Below are positions 17,806-27,657 of a stretch of DNA of 64,000 nucleotides, piece by piece. The notes under the pieces were generated by a model. The model ran no database searches, was not told the origin of the DNA, and saw only the letters and a list, made by a program, of their open reading frames with translations. The DNA comes from Algoriphagus oliviformis (GTDB taxonomy: Bacteria; Bacteroidota; Bacteroidia; Cytophagales; Cyclobacteriaceae). Every line of letters begins with the position of its first letter. Within the stretch, counting starts at the first letter, position 1. The translations under genes and the position numbers were made by a program. Where the stretch lies: positions 248,001 through 312,000 of the forward strand of contig NZ_JAFKCT010000003.1 in assembly GCF_017254915.1 (NCBI RefSeq), given 5' to 3'.

Positions 17806-18666
17806 ATGGAAAAAGCCATTTTAGGACTGGACATCGGAGGAACCAGCATCAAAGGCGGGGTTCTGGTCAAAGGACATCTCGAAGACATTCGCTCTATCCC
17901 CACTCCTGCGCTGGAAAGCAAGGAGCATATCCTGGAGACCATCGCCTCCTTTATCGACTCCTACTCCCACTACGACTTCGTGGGCATAGGGATCGGGATA
18001 CCGGGACTGGTGGATTCCCGCGAGGGGATCGTCCTGGGGCTGGCAAACATCCCCTCCTTCCAGCATGTAGAGCTGAAAAAGTTTCTCACGGAGCGCTTTT
18101 CCAAGCCTGTTTTTGTCAACAACGACGCCAACTGCTTTGCCATTGGCGTGCACAAATATGGGGTGGGAAAACCCTACAAAAACCTGGTGGGCATCACGCT
18201 CGGCACAGGTGTGGGCGGGGGGATCGTGATCAACGGACACTTGTACTCGGGTACTTTCTCCGCCGCCGGTGAGTGGTGCAGCGCACCCTACCTGGAGCAC
18301 AACTACGAATACTACTGCAGCGGAAAATTCTTCCACAACGTCTACCAGAGCAAGCCAAAGGCACTGGCCAAACAGGCCTTGGCTGGCGACCCGGAAGCCG
18401 TGCGGGCATTTGACGAATTTGGACACCATCTCGGGGAGCTGCTGAAGATGATCATGTATGGACTGGCTCCGGAAGCCATCGTCTTGGGCGGATCTATCCG
18501 CAAGACCTACCCGCTGTTCAAAAAGTCCCTCTTCAAATCCCTGGAGAGCTTTGCCTATCCTACTGTGCTGGAAAACCTGAAGATCCTCATCTCCGAGCTC
18601 GACGAGACTGCCATCCACGGTGCCGTGGCTTTGGTGGACGTAGAGCAGGACATGGTCGAAGTATAA
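17806..18666 (+). CDS. ROK family sugar kinase (glucokinase or N-acetylglucosamine kinase)
   Basis: A 286-residue ROK protein with the N-terminal phosphate loop LGLDIGGTSIKGG, the GIGIPGLVD block, the catalytic Asp in NNDANCFA and GITLGTGVGGGIV. It has no N-terminal DNA-binding domain, so it is a kinase and not a repressor. The typical Cys zinc-binding cluster is not obvious; only isolated Cys residues (CSAPYLEHNYEYYC) occur at its position. Its place behind the NagB/PIG-L fusion suggests an amino sugar as substrate, but glucose is possible. Confidence 0.9.
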   Translation: MEKAILGLDIGGTSIKGGVLVKGHLEDIRSIPTPALESKEHILETIASFIDSYSHYDFVGIGIGIPGLVDSREGIVLGLANIPSFQHVELKKFLTERFSKPVFVNNDANCFAIGVHKYGVGKPYKNLVGITLGTGVGGGIVINGHLYSGTFSAAGEWCSAPYLEHNYEYYCSGKFFHNVYQSKPKALAKQALAGDPEAVRAFDEFGHHLGELLKMIMYGLAPEAIVLGGSIRKTYPLFKKSLFKSLESFAYPTVLENLKILISELDETAIHGAVALVDVEQDMVEV

Positions 18667-18698
18667 AAAATTAAAGTTGGTTTAGTTAGTCAAAAAGG

Positions 18699-18725
18699 GC
18701 GGTTTCGTAGAGACCGCTTTTTTTC
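18699..18725 (+). terminator. Intrinsic terminator after ROK kinase
   Basis: An 8-base stem (gcggtttc with gagaccgc, one wobble) and GTA loop is followed by a run of seven or more T. It ends the amino-sugar unit. Confidence 0.88.
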
Positions 18726-18796
18726 ATTTTCCGGGAAGTTCCCGGCTTATCAGCCGAAAAAACGGAGATCTTCCATTTCCGGCTATCTTTATCCCC

Positions 18797-19750
18797 ATGC
18801 AATCCCCATCCACACTCAAAGTAGCCCTGGCCCAGCTATCCCCCGCATGGCTGGACAAGGCGGCCACCCTCGAAAAGGTCAAAACCGCCATCGCCGCAGC
18901 GGGCGAGCAGGCAGCCGAGCTCATCGTGTTCGGGGAAGGTCTGGTCCCTGGCTATCCCTGGTGGCTCTCCCTCACCCATTCCTCCGCATGGGATGACCGG
19001 ATCCAAAAAGAAATCCATGCCCACTACGCCCGCAACGCCGTCCAGATCGAAAAAGGAGACCTCGCCGACATCCAGGCTTTGGCACAAAAACACCGCATCG
19101 CGATCTATCTCGGCCTCATCGAGCGGCCGATAGACCGGGGCGGCCACAGCCTCTATTGCTCGCTGGCGTACATCGATGCCCGGGGGAAAATCTGCTCGGT
19201 ACACCGCAAGCTGCAGCCAACCTATGAGGAGCGCCTGACCTGGGCGCCGGGCGATGGGCACGGCCTGCAAGTACATCCGCTCAAGGACTTCACCGTCGGC
19301 GGACTCAACTGCTGGGAAAACTGGATGCCTCTCGCCCGAACCGCGCTCTATGGACTGGGAGAAAACCTGCACATCGCGGTCTGGCCTGGAGCCGTCCGGA
19401 ATACCGAAAACATCACCCGGATGATCGCCCAAGAGAGCCGATCCTTCGTCATCTCCGTCTCCAGCCTGATGCGCAAAAGCGACTTTCCGCCAAATACCCC
19501 ACACCTGGATTATATCTTGGAAAACTGCCCCGAAGTCCTGGCAGACGGTGGCAGCTGCATCGCCGGCCCGGATGGAAAATGGATTTTGGAGCCCCAAGCG
19601 GGCAACGAAGGACTTTTGTTCGAGACGCTGGATTTCAACAGGGTTTTGGAAGAAAGGCAAAACTTCGACCCGGTGGGCCACTATTCACGACCCGATGTCC
19701 TAAAGCTCTCAGTGAAGCGGGAGCGACTCCGCTCCGCCGAATACGAATAG
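18797..19750 (+). CDS. Carbon-nitrogen hydrolase (nitrilase superfamily)
   Basis: A 317-residue hydrolase with the complete Glu-Lys-Cys triad: E47 in VFGEGLVPGYP, K138 in HRKLQPTYEE and C172 in NCWENWMP. The NCWENWMP and HRKLxPT contexts and the length fit true nitrilases or cyanide hydratase-like enzymes, which convert a nitrile to an acid and ammonia. The substrate cannot be read from sequence. It is flanked by a terminator upstream and an 89-base gap downstream, so it may be its own unit. Confidence 0.9.
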   Translation: MQSPSTLKVALAQLSPAWLDKAATLEKVKTAIAAAGEQAAELIVFGEGLVPGYPWWLSLTHSSAWDDRIQKEIHAHYARNAVQIEKGDLADIQALAQKHRIAIYLGLIERPIDRGGHSLYCSLAYIDARGKICSVHRKLQPTYEERLTWAPGDGHGLQVHPLKDFTVGGLNCWENWMPLARTALYGLGENLHIAVWPGAVRNTENITRMIAQESRSFVISVSSLMRKSDFPPNTPHLDYILENCPEVLADGGSCIAGPDGKWILEPQAGNEGLLFETLDFNRVLEERQNFDPVGHYSRPDVLKLSVKRERLRSAEYE

Positions 19751-19839
19751 GCTAAAAAGATGAATTTTCGGATAGAGAATCGGCCTTTCCCATTCTCCAT
19801 TGGACTTTTCGGCTATTTTTAGGGGCTGAAGCCAAACCT

Positions 19840-20697
19840 ATGGAGCGAACCTTGTCTTTTCGGGGACTATTCCGAATCAGCAGACCGATCAACCTGCTGC
19901 TGGTCGCCTTTGCCCAGGTGATGGCCGCGCACTTTCTCGTGCAGACGACGGCCGCCGGACTTCCCGTATGGCAGGACTACCGCCTTTACCTGCTGGTCTT
20001 TTCCACGGTCATCATCACCGCGGCAGGCTACATGATCAACGACTACTACGACGTGAAGATCGACTACGTCAACCGACCCGAAGAGGTCGTCGTCGGCAAG
20101 GGCATCAAGCGACGGGTGGTGATTTTCCTGCACACCATCTTCAACTTTGCGGCCATAGGCCTGGGCTGGCTGGTCGCTCCCCGTGTCGCGGCGGTGGACT
20201 TCTTCGCCTGCTTTCTGCTCTGGCTCTACTCCAACCGACTCAAGCGGGAGCCTTTCGTCGGCAACCTCACCGTGGCCTTTCTGACTGGGCTTTCCGTGTA
20301 CCTGGTGGCCTTCTACTACCAAAAATCCGAGCTGCTCGTCCTCACCTATGCGATTTTCGCCTTTTTCCTCAACCTCATCCGGGAGATCATCAAGGACATT
20401 GAGGACCGGCCAGGCGACCGCAAGCATGGCTGCCGCACCCTCCCCATCGTGATCGGATTCCGCAGGACCAAGCAGGTGATATTCCTCATCGCCTTTGGCT
20501 TCGTCTGCGCGATTCTCGCGGTGACTTTCAAGATCAACAACCCCGTCCTCTTTATCTACTTTGGGATTCTGGGCCTTGCATTCATGTGGTTTATGTGGCG
20601 AATCTACCAAGCCGACCGCAAGCAGCACTTCACCCGACTGAGCGCCATCGCCAAGATCCTCATGCTCGTCGGCACGCTGAGTATGGCGTTTTTGTAA
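19840..20697 (+). CDS. UbiA-family prenyltransferase (geranylgeranylglycerol-phosphate synthase-like)
   Basis: A 285-residue membrane protein with about eight hydrophobic segments. The first prenyl-diphosphate site is NDYYDVKID (NDxxDxxxD) and the second is DIEDRPGDRKHG. The wording of these motifs is close to bacterial geranylgeranylglycerol-phosphate geranylgeranyltransferase annotations in this phylum, but menaquinone-type or heme-type acceptors cannot be excluded. It ends at a TAA that is directly followed by a short tandem motif. Confidence 0.85.
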   Translation: MERTLSFRGLFRISRPINLLLVAFAQVMAAHFLVQTTAAGLPVWQDYRLYLLVFSTVIITAAGYMINDYYDVKIDYVNRPEEVVVGKGIKRRVVIFLHTIFNFAAIGLGWLVAPRVAAVDFFACFLLWLYSNRLKREPFVGNLTVAFLTGLSVYLVAFYYQKSELLVLTYAIFAFFLNLIREIIKDIEDRPGDRKHGCRTLPIVIGFRRTKQVIFLIAFGFVCAILAVTFKINNPVLFIYFGILGLAFMWFMWRIYQADRKQHFTRLSAIAKILMLVGTLSMAFL

Positions 20698-20725
20698 AAA
20701 GTACAAAGTATCAAGTACAAAGTAG
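20698..20725. repeat. Short tandem motif tacaaagta
   Basis: Two copies of gtacaaagta separated by a few bases lie immediately after the UbiA stop codon. It belongs to a set of simple intergenic repeats in this window. Confidence 0.5.
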
Positions 20726-20846
20726 GATCGGCCTCTGGAGACCCGACAACCAACGCAATTTTTCAATTTTGAATTTTTTTTAATTTTCCAATCGTTTCCC
20801 AGCAATTCCCTACCAAATCACTTACTTTCATGCAAATTTTTCAAAG

Positions 20847-21929
20847 ATGCTGGATTCCAAGACCCTGGTAGTAAAAATCGGATCCAATGTCCTCACCCAA
20901 TCCAACGGCCTGCCTGACCTGGAGCGGATGGAGCATTTGGTCACCCAAATCCAAGACCTGATCGCCTCGGGCAAGAAAGTCGTGCTCGTCAGCTCGGGCG
21001 CGGTAGCCTTTGGCCGCCAATCCATCTCCCTGCCCGGTGGCCTCAATCCCGTCTTCAAAAAACAGATCTGGGCCTCCACTGGCCAGATCCAGCTGATCAA
21101 CCAGTACCGGGAGCTCTTTGCCAAGCTCGGACAGCCCATCGCCCAGATCCTGGTGACCAAGGAGGACTTCCGCGACAGGAAGCACTACCTCAACATGAAA
21201 AACTGCGTCGAGGCACTCCTGCAGCAGGGCATCCTGCCCATCATCAACGAAAACGACACGGTCACCATCACCGAGCTGATGTTTACCGACAACGACGAAT
21301 TGGCCAGCCTCACCGCCGCCATGATCAATGCGGACACGCTCCTGCTCCTGACCAACGTGGATGGCATCTTCACCGGCAACCCGGCCGATCCCAGCTCCGA
21401 ACTGATCGAAAAAGTCGCCTCCTCCATGCCGGAGGTCTCCAGCTACATCTCCGCCACCAAGTCGGCCTTTGGGCGGGGTGGCATGCTGACCAAGTACGCC
21501 ATGGCCAAAAAATCCGCCGGTCTCGGCATCCAAGTCCTTATCGCCAACGGCAAGCGGGACGGAGTCCTGACGGACTTCAAAGACAAAAGCCTACGCTGCA
21601 CTTGGTTTGAACCCAACAAGTCCAAACACGCCGCCATCAAGTGGCTGGCCCATGGCGCGCACTACTACAAGGGCGAAGTCACGATCAACAAAGGGGCAAA
21701 GGAATCCCTCACCTCCTCGGTCATTCGCAGCCTGCTGCCCGTGGGCATCACCGGCATCACCGGCGAGTTCTCCAAAGGCGACATCCTCCTGATCCGGGAC
21801 GAAGAAAACAAAAAAGTCGGGCTTGGCCGGGCGGAATACGCCTCCAAGATCGCCCAAGAGCTGATGGGACTCAAAAACCAAAAGCCCCTGGTCCACTACG
21901 ATTACCTATACCTATTTGACCATGAGTGA
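20847..21929 (+). CDS. proB: Glutamate 5-kinase
   Basis: A 360-residue enzyme with an amino-acid-kinase domain (KIGSNVLT near the start, SSGAV at about 50, [10 protein letters not shown] and LLTNVDGIF) and a C-terminal PUA domain (from about residue 265, ending [10 protein letters not shown]). It phosphorylates glutamate, the first step of proline synthesis. Feedback inhibition by proline is known for the family. The stop overlaps the proA start region by 8 bases, so the two are coupled. Confidence 0.96.
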   Translation: MLDSKTLVVKIGSNVLTQSNGLPDLERMEHLVTQIQDLIASGKKVVLVSSGAVAFGRQSISLPGGLNPVFKKQIWASTGQIQLINQYRELFAKLGQPIAQILVTKEDFRDRKHYLNMKNCVEALLQQGILPIINENDTVTITELMFTDNDELASLTAAMINADTLLLLTNVDGIFTGNPADPSSELIEKVASSMPEVSSYISATKSAFGRGGMLTKYAMAKKSAGLGIQVLIANGKRDGVLTDFKDKSLRCTWFEPNKSKHAAIKWLAHGAHYYKGEVTINKGAKESLTSSVIRSLLPVGITGITGEFSKGDILLIRDEENKKVGLGRAEYASKIAQELMGLKNQKPLVHYDYLYLFDHE

Positions 21930-23163
21930 GTACCAAAGCCTATTCCAGCAAGTGAAGCGGTCCAGCCGCAAGCTGGCGGGCATTTCCGCCGAAAAAACCG
22001 AAAGCGTCCTGCGCGACTTGGCCACCTTGGCCGTGGAGCGTATTCCTTTTCTTTTGGAAGAAAACCAAAAGGACCTAGCCCGCATGGACTCCGCCAATCC
22101 CATGTACGACCGTCTGCTCCTGAGCGAGGCGAGGATCAAAGGGATTGCCCAGGAGATCCTGCAGGTGAACGGCCTTCCTTCTCCGCTTGGGATCAAGCTG
22201 GAGGAGAAAACCCTGGAAAACGGCCTGCTTCTCAGCAAGGTCACCGTACCGCTGGGAGTCATCGGCATCATCTACGAGGCCAGGCCCAACGTGACTTTTG
22301 ACGTGTTTTCCCTAGCCCTGAAGTCCGGCAACGGGCTGGTGCTGAAGGGCGGATCGGACGCGGACTTTTCCAACCGGGCCATCATCCGACTGATCCATGA
22401 GGTGGTGGAGAAAAATGGCCTGCCAAAAGAGGCTTTCCAGCTCCTTCCGGCCGACCGTGCCGCTACCAAAGCCCTGCTCGAAGCCATGGACTACGTGGAT
22501 GTGATCATTCCCCGGGGCTCCCAAGGGCTGATCGACTTTGTGCGCCAAAACGCCAAGGTGCCCGTGATCGAGACCGGCGCAGGCATTGTACACACCTACG
22601 TGGACGAAAGCGCCGACCTGGCCAAGGCCAAAGCCATCCTGCACAACGCCAAGACCCGCCGTCCCAGCGTCTGCAACTCCCTGGACTGTCTGATCCTGCA
22701 CGAGAGCCAGCTAGCCCAGCTGCAAGAGCTGATCCAGCCCATGCTGGATAGCGGAGTACAGGTCTTTGCCGACGAGCAGGCTTTTGCTTCTTTGGAAAAA
22801 AACGAGCTGGTCCAGCCTGCCCTGCCCGAGCATTTCGGGACGGAATTTCTCAGTCTGAAAATGTCCGTCAAGACCGTGCAAAACCTGGACGAAGCACTGG
22901 ACCATATCGCGGCCTATTCCTCCCGTCACTCCGAAGCCATCGTCTCCGAAAACCAAGACCATCTCGACCGATTCCTGCTGGAAGTGGACGCCGCCGCAGT
23001 CTATGCCAATGCCTCCACCGCCTTCACCGATGGCAACCAGTTTGGGCTCGGTGCGGAGATCGGCATCAGCACCCAGAAGCTCCACGCCCGCGGCCCCATG
23101 GCCCTGCGCGAGCTGACCAGCTACAAGTGGGTGATCCGGGGTGCCGGACAAACCAGAGTTTAA
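21922..23163 (+). CDS. proA: Glutamate-5-semialdehyde dehydrogenase
   Basis: A 413-residue NADPH-dependent reductase of the aldehyde dehydrogenase superfamily. The catalytic Cys is in [11 protein letters not shown] and the block [14 protein letters not shown] is typical of ProA. It converts glutamyl-5-phosphate to the semialdehyde, the second step of proline synthesis. The ATG at 21922 overlaps the proB stop; an in-frame TTG six bases earlier is less likely. Confidence 0.96.
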   Translation: MSEYQSLFQQVKRSSRKLAGISAEKTESVLRDLATLAVERIPFLLEENQKDLARMDSANPMYDRLLLSEARIKGIAQEILQVNGLPSPLGIKLEEKTLENGLLLSKVTVPLGVIGIIYEARPNVTFDVFSLALKSGNGLVLKGGSDADFSNRAIIRLIHEVVEKNGLPKEAFQLLPADRAATKALLEAMDYVDVIIPRGSQGLIDFVRQNAKVPVIETGAGIVHTYVDESADLAKAKAILHNAKTRRPSVCNSLDCLILHESQLAQLQELIQPMLDSGVQVFADEQAFASLEKNELVQPALPEHFGTEFLSLKMSVKTVQNLDEALDHIAAYSSRHSEAIVSENQDHLDRFLLEVDAAAVYANASTAFTDGNQFGLGAEIGISTQKLHARGPMALRELTSYKWVIRGAGQTRV

Positions 23164-23180
23164 GCCAAACCCAATCCGAC

Positions 23181-23600
23181 ATGAAGAAAGCCCTAATCCT
23201 AGCCTTCAGCATCCTCTTCGCGGTACTTTCCTGCGGGACAAAAAAAGACGGAGAGTCCACTGCCAAAGTGGAAGCTACCACCCAGACGGTGACCAATTTG
23301 GACCCCAAGGCATTTCAGGAAAAAAGCGCTGAGGCGATTGTCCTCGATGTCCGGACTCCCGAGGAAGTCGCCGCGGGCAAGATCGCCGGTGCCATCGCCA
23401 TTGATTTCTATGGGAGCGACTTTCTTGAAAAGGCCAAGGAGCTTCCCAAAGACCGGGAAATCCTCGTCTATTGCGCAGTGGGGGCTAGAAGTGCGGAAGC
23501 CGCCGAGATGCTGGCCAAAGAAGGCTTTGCGGGCGTCTATCATCTGGGCGGCGGCATCCGCGCCTGGACAGCCGCTGGACTTCCCACAGTCCAGGAATAA
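23181..23600 (+). CDS. Rhodanese-like domain lipoprotein
   Basis: A 139-residue protein with a lipoprotein signal (AVLSCGT) and one rhodanese domain. The active-site Cys is C98 in VYCAVGARS, and DVRTPEE marks the domain start. It is likely to act in the periplasm or outer envelope on sulfur or persulfide species. The start lies 17 bases behind proA, so it may be co-transcribed with proBA without a metabolic link. Confidence 0.9.
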   Translation: MKKALILAFSILFAVLSCGTKKDGESTAKVEATTQTVTNLDPKAFQEKSAEAIVLDVRTPEEVAAGKIAGAIAIDFYGSDFLEKAKELPKDREILVYCAVGARSAEAAEMLAKEGFAGVYHLGGGIRAWTAAGLPTVQE

Positions 23601-23607
23601 TCCGCGC

Positions 23608-23648
23608 AAAAAAAAGATCCCTCGGGCTGATCTATTCCCCGAAGGATC
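23608..23648 (-). terminator. Intrinsic terminator for the reverse-strand oxidoreductase
   Basis: On the reverse strand a stem of about 11 bases with one mismatch (23616-23626 with 23638-23648) is followed by eight U from the A-tract at 23608-23615. It may also fold on the forward strand after the rhodanese gene. Confidence 0.7.
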
Positions 23649-23716
23649 TAACAATCTCGGCTTAAATATCTTGGCTCTATCCTCTCGGCTCTAATGTCTC
23701 GAATCTTCACACTAAA
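23649..23716. repeat. Simple repeat of CTCGGCT units between convergent genes
   Basis: The units tctcggct, ttggctct, ctcggctctaat and gtctcg recur through this gap with no coding potential. Confidence 0.45.
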
Positions 23717-23718
23717 TA

Positions 23719-24816
23719 CTAGATACTGACCCGTTTCCCTGTCGCCGCGCTTTCCAATATCGCCTCTACGATTCGGATGTCACGTTTTCCTTCCTCGCCG
23801 GGCACCATCATGGCTTCCCCTTTCATGATACTCATCGCGTCGTTGTCCATCTGATAGACCTGCTCCATGGGCTGCTGGAAAGGGAAATTGATCTCGCCCA
23901 GTGTACTTTTCCCTTTGTTGCCGGCGTAAGCGGAGAAGGGCGCCATCTCTATGGTTCCTTTTTCGCAGACGATATTGAGGAAGTTGACATTTTCGGCAAA
24001 GGAGGTCTTGATCTTGCCCACCACTCCTCCGGGAAATTCCAGCTCGGCCTCGACGATTTCGCCCAAGCCATCCTTGTAGATCTCCGGCCGCTCGGTCCAG
24101 ACCTTGGCGGACTTCACTGCCACCGGCTCCATGGCGGAGCCAAGTCTTGCCCCCTGGATCGAGTACACGCCCATATCGTAGATCACGCCACCGCCCATTT
24201 CCTTTTTCTGCTTCCAGTGGTCGGTACGGCCCTCGCGGTATCCGGCCGCGCAGTCGAGGGAGGTGACTTTGCCGAGCTTGCCACTTTTCACGATTTCGTG
24301 ATAAGCTTGCGTGTTGGGCTCATGCTGACAGCGATAGCCTATGGCCAGGCTCACTCCGTTTTTCTTGCAGGCATCGATCATCGCCTGGCAATCCGTGGCG
24401 GTGACCGCCATAGGCTTTTCGCACCAGACTTGCTTCTTGGCGGCAGCCGCACGCTCCACATACTCGCGGTGCATGGACGGGGGCAGCACCACATAGACCA
24501 CGTCGATGTCGGGATTGTCTTTGATCGAGTCAAAGTTTTCGTAGTTGTAGATGTTCTTTTCCGGGATGTTGTACTTGGCTTTCCAGCTCTCCGCCTTGGA
24601 GGGCGTACCGGTCACGATCCCGGCCAGATAGCAGTTTTTGGTGAGCTGCAGCGCGGGCGCAAGGAGATCGGTGCTGTAATAGCCCAAGCCCACGAGCGCG
24701 ACGCCGAGCCGCTCCTTTTTGACCGCTTGGGCTGTAGCCAAAAAAGTAAAGGGGGATGCCAAGCCCAATCCCGCGGCCAAGCCGAGCGTTTTGAGAGAAT
24801 CGCGTCTTGAAGTCAT
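23719..24816 (-). CDS. Gfo/Idh/MocA family NAD(P)-dependent oxidoreductase, exported
   Basis: A 365-residue protein with an N-terminal Rossmann fold (VALVGLGYYS), the EKP motif in WCEKPMAVT, and a C-terminal alpha/beta dimer domain. The N-terminus MTSRRDSLKTLGLAAG looks like a twin-arginine signal lacking one strict consensus residue, so export by Tat is likely. Such periplasmic members act on sugars, some as glycoside hydrolases. The ATG at 24816 is preferred; the frame stays open upstream but reads non-native, low-complexity sequence. Confidence 0.9.
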   Translation of the reverse strand: MTSRRDSLKTLGLAAGLGLASPFTFLATAQAVKKERLGVALVGLGYYSTDLLAPALQLTKNCYLAGIVTGTPSKAESWKAKYNIPEKNIYNYENFDSIKDNPDIDVVYVVLPPSMHREYVERAAAAKKQVWCEKPMAVTATDCQAMIDACKKNGVSLAIGYRCQHEPNTQAYHEIVKSGKLGKVTSLDCAAGYREGRTDHWKQKKEMGGGVIYDMGVYSIQGARLGSAMEPVAVKSAKVWTERPEIYKDGLGEIVEAELEFPGGVVGKIKTSFAENVNFLNIVCEKGTIEMAPFSAYAGNKGKSTLGEINFPFQQPMEQVYQMDNDAMSIMKGEAMMVPGEEGKRDIRIVEAILESAATGKRVSI

Positions 24817-24935
24817 GATAGAAAGGTTATTTGGTTTGTCAGGAAATTGAAAACAGAAAATCAAGTTAACCCAATCCCTTTCTAAATCAAAAACTGTACT
24901 TTTAGAGGAGACTTTGGACCATCTTTCCCCAAAAC

Positions 24936-25388
24936 ATGAAAAAACTGCTGTTTCTCCTCCTGCTGTTGGCCCCTGTATTTTCCCACGCCCAGACCAAACC
25001 CTACCTCTCCCTCGCCGATGCCGAGCGGGTGACCGCCGCCGCCCAGGCAAAAGCCAAAGCCGAAGGCTGGAACGTCGTGATCGCCATCCTCGACGACGGC
25101 GGCAACCTGGTCTCACTCAAGCGAATGGACGGCGTGCAGGTGGGCTCCATCGAAGTGGCGCAAGCCAAAGCCAAGACAGCAGTCTATTTCAAACGCTCTT
25201 CCAAAATCTTTGAGGATATGATGAAGGGGGAAGGGGGAGCGAGGATAGCGACCTTGCCCAACGCGACTGCCATCGAGGGCGGACTTCCCATCTTCAAGGA
25301 CGGCATCCTCGTAGGGGCCATCGGGGTCTCAGGCGTCACCTCAGCGCAAGACGGCATCATCGCCGAAGCAGGAGTGCAGGGCTATTAA
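24936..25388 (+). CDS. GlcG/HbpS family heme-binding-like protein, exported
   Basis: A 150-residue protein with a signal peptide cleaved near FSHAQ. The rest is a compact GlcG/HbpS domain: NVVIAILDDGGNLVSLKRMDG, then GGARIATLPNATAIEGGLPI and a final GAIGVSGVTSAQD. Family members bind heme or act as small-molecule sensors outside the cell. It is transcribed divergently from the Gfo/Idh/MocA gene across about 120 bases. Confidence 0.88.
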   Translation: MKKLLFLLLLLAPVFSHAQTKPYLSLADAERVTAAAQAKAKAEGWNVVIAILDDGGNLVSLKRMDGVQVGSIEVAQAKAKTAVYFKRSSKIFEDMMKGEGGARIATLPNATAIEGGLPIFKDGILVGAIGVSGVTSAQDGIIAEAGVQGY

Positions 25389-25587
25389 TCCCAACCTTTT
25401 CTCGCCTTGGTAACCCCTCGCTTCCACCCGTGAAGCAGGACAATCCGCCTTTTATCCAGAGAGCCTATTGGACAAATAGGCATAGTGCCCATCCCCCGTA
25501 GAAAACGAATGATGTGGCGATTGGGCCTCCCATGGAACCGAAACTCAGCCACCGGCCCAGCCCATCAGATTACACTAGTCAAACCAC

Positions 25588-26529
25588 ATGAAGAAAACAC
25601 TTTTCGCCTTCCTACTGGGCAGCCTTTGCCTACAGGCGATGGGACAGGAGACGGTCCCAGTCGAAAAGGAAAAGGGCAACTACTACGAAGAGTACCACGT
25701 ACTCCGCTCGGACAAAAAAGTAAAGCACGGCTCTTACCTTCAACTGAGCAAGTCCCCTCTGGGCGAGCTCTTTTTGGAATCATCGGGCAGCTTCACGCTG
25801 GGGGAAAAGAGCGGACTCTGGGACACCTACTATCCACAGTCCAGCCAAATCAAGACCCGAGGCTACTATAAAAACGGCGAGAAAGACAGCGTATGGGTTC
25901 ATTTTTATCCCGAGCCTAACCGTAAAAAACTGGTCAAAGTCGGCTCCGGGCAGGAAACCAACCTGGAGGTCGTCAGTGCAAACCCTACCGTGCTGGCCAC
26001 CGGCATGTACAAAAACGGGGAAATGAGCGGAACCTGGGAATATTACGACGAAGCCGGTTTTTTGGCGCAGACATACGACCACGACAAGGGCCTGCTTACC
26101 TATGTGAGCCAAGGCAGCCTGGATGAGCTGGATGCGGGTTTTATCGGAGGTGATCTCCTGCTGCAGCAATATTTGACGGAATCCTTCGACTTCTACCATG
26201 GATTTCTCGCCACCAACAAAAACACCATAAGCCTCAATCCCGGTATGATCATCTTCCTCTTCACGATCGACGAGGAAGGTCGCGTGACCGACATCACCGA
26301 GATCGAAGACAGCGTCAAAAACAAAAAGCTCTACCAAAGGGCCCTCGCTGCTACTCAAAGCCTCGACTCCAAATGGTACCCCGCGAGAAAGGGCGGAGTG
26401 CCTTACCCGGTCACAAAAACGGCAGTCTTCGAGCTGAAAATCGAAACCAGACACTCCTCCGTCCTAACGGATGCCTGGTCCCTGTCGAGTACGTCGCACC
26501 AATTCTCGTCCACGGTCCAGGTAAGGTAA
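25588..26529 (+). CDS. Exported MORN-repeat protein with TonB C-terminal-like domain
   Basis: A 313-residue protein with a signal peptide (ending MGQE). Short MORN-variant repeats such as GYYKNGEKDS and GMYKNGEMSG lie in the first half. The end (about 215-300) has the pattern of a TonB C-terminal domain: IIFLFTIDEEGRVTDI followed by WYPARKGGVPYPV. It lacks the TonB N-terminal membrane anchor, so it is probably a secreted adaptor-like protein and not a true TonB. The 200-base gap before it shows no other gene. Confidence 0.75.
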   Translation: MKKTLFAFLLGSLCLQAMGQETVPVEKEKGNYYEEYHVLRSDKKVKHGSYLQLSKSPLGELFLESSGSFTLGEKSGLWDTYYPQSSQIKTRGYYKNGEKDSVWVHFYPEPNRKKLVKVGSGQETNLEVVSANPTVLATGMYKNGEMSGTWEYYDEAGFLAQTYDHDKGLLTYVSQGSLDELDAGFIGGDLLLQQYLTESFDFYHGFLATNKNTISLNPGMIIFLFTIDEEGRVTDITEIEDSVKNKKLYQRALAATQSLDSKWYPARKGGVPYPVTKTAVFELKIETRHSSVLTDAWSLSSTSHQFSSTVQVR

Positions 26530-26680
26530 CCGGAAGTAGTTGCCCGGCTATGCCGATCCGATGGTGCATAGGCGTTTTGAACACACGGCATCCTTCAAAA
26601 AAATCAGTTGGCAAGACGTCAATCATCCGCCTTTCCTCCCCGCTTTTTGAGTACTTTCATAAGTCATCTCGAAAACCAAC

Positions 26681-27532
26681 ATGAGCAAGTCGCTTTTTTT
26701 CATCTGGTTGTTATGGGGAATGGTCCTTCTCCCAGCCCTGTGCGAGGCGCAGGTTTTGCCAAGGGAAAATGGAAAAATGCTGGAGCTGGACGGAGCATCC
26801 ATTTACTACGAGGAATACGGAAATGGGGACCCCTTGCTCCTGCTGCATGGCTTTGGGAGGACGCTGGAAGACTGGAAGCCCTTGATCCCCGAGTTTGCCA
26901 GGCGGTACCGCGTGATAGCCTGGGATATGCGTGGACACGGCAGGTCCAGCAGCGGGGACACCACGGAGGTATTTCTTCACCAGCGCGCTGCGTCTGACCT
27001 TCTCGCCCTGATCCAAGCGTTGGATTTGGAAAAAGTCAAGGCCATCGGCCACAGCTCTGGAGGAATCCTGTTGCTCCAGGCGGCGAGCCAGAGACCGGAA
27101 GCCTTCGAGGCGATCATCCCTGTCAGCGCCCAACTCCAGTTTAGCCAGCAGGTCCGCGATTTTATCAGGCAAAACGCCCAGCCGGAGGATTTTTATGAGT
27201 TTAACGAGCTAGAAGCACAGCATGGAGCCGCCAAAGGCAGGCTGCTTGCCCGCCAGTTTTACCACTTCTCCGAGCTCCAAGGAGATCCCGCGACGACTTC
27301 TGATCAGCTGCGCCACATCAGCGCGAGATCCCTTATCATCCACGGTGACGACGATTTTGTCCCGGTGAGCGAGGCATGGGAAATGTACCTGCATCTGGAC
27401 AATTCCCATCTATGGATCGTCCCAAACGGAGGACATCTCCCCCATCTCGGCCCGCAGCGAGAGGCTGATTTCACGAGGATCGTACTGGAATTTCTAGACG
27501 GCAGCTGGACAGCCCTTCCTCCACGGGAGTGA
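26681..27532 (+). CDS. Exported alpha/beta hydrolase
   Basis: A 283-residue hydrolase with a signal peptide (ending CEAQ). The oxyanion region is LLHGFGRT, the nucleophile is S125 in GHSSGG, an acid lies in HGDDDFVP and the His in NGGHLPHLG. The layout resembles the epoxide hydrolase/esterase/C-C hydrolase group; the substrate is unknown. It appears to be a single-gene unit. Confidence 0.9.
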   Translation: MSKSLFFIWLLWGMVLLPALCEAQVLPRENGKMLELDGASIYYEEYGNGDPLLLLHGFGRTLEDWKPLIPEFARRYRVIAWDMRGHGRSSSGDTTEVFLHQRAASDLLALIQALDLEKVKAIGHSSGGILLLQAASQRPEAFEAIIPVSAQLQFSQQVRDFIRQNAQPEDFYEFNELEAQHGAAKGRLLARQFYHFSELQGDPATTSDQLRHISARSLIIHGDDDFVPVSEAWEMYLHLDNSHLWIVPNGGHLPHLGPQREADFTRIVLEFLDGSWTALPPRE

Positions 27533-27657
27533 TTTTGCGGAGCAAAACCTGACGCCTTCTTTCCCCTTCCGAAGCAAAACGCGCCAATTCCGAATCGGAA
27601 CGCCGCCTTTCCGTCATTTTTTTTAACTTGCTCTGCCCTGATCCTCAGTCGCGACCG

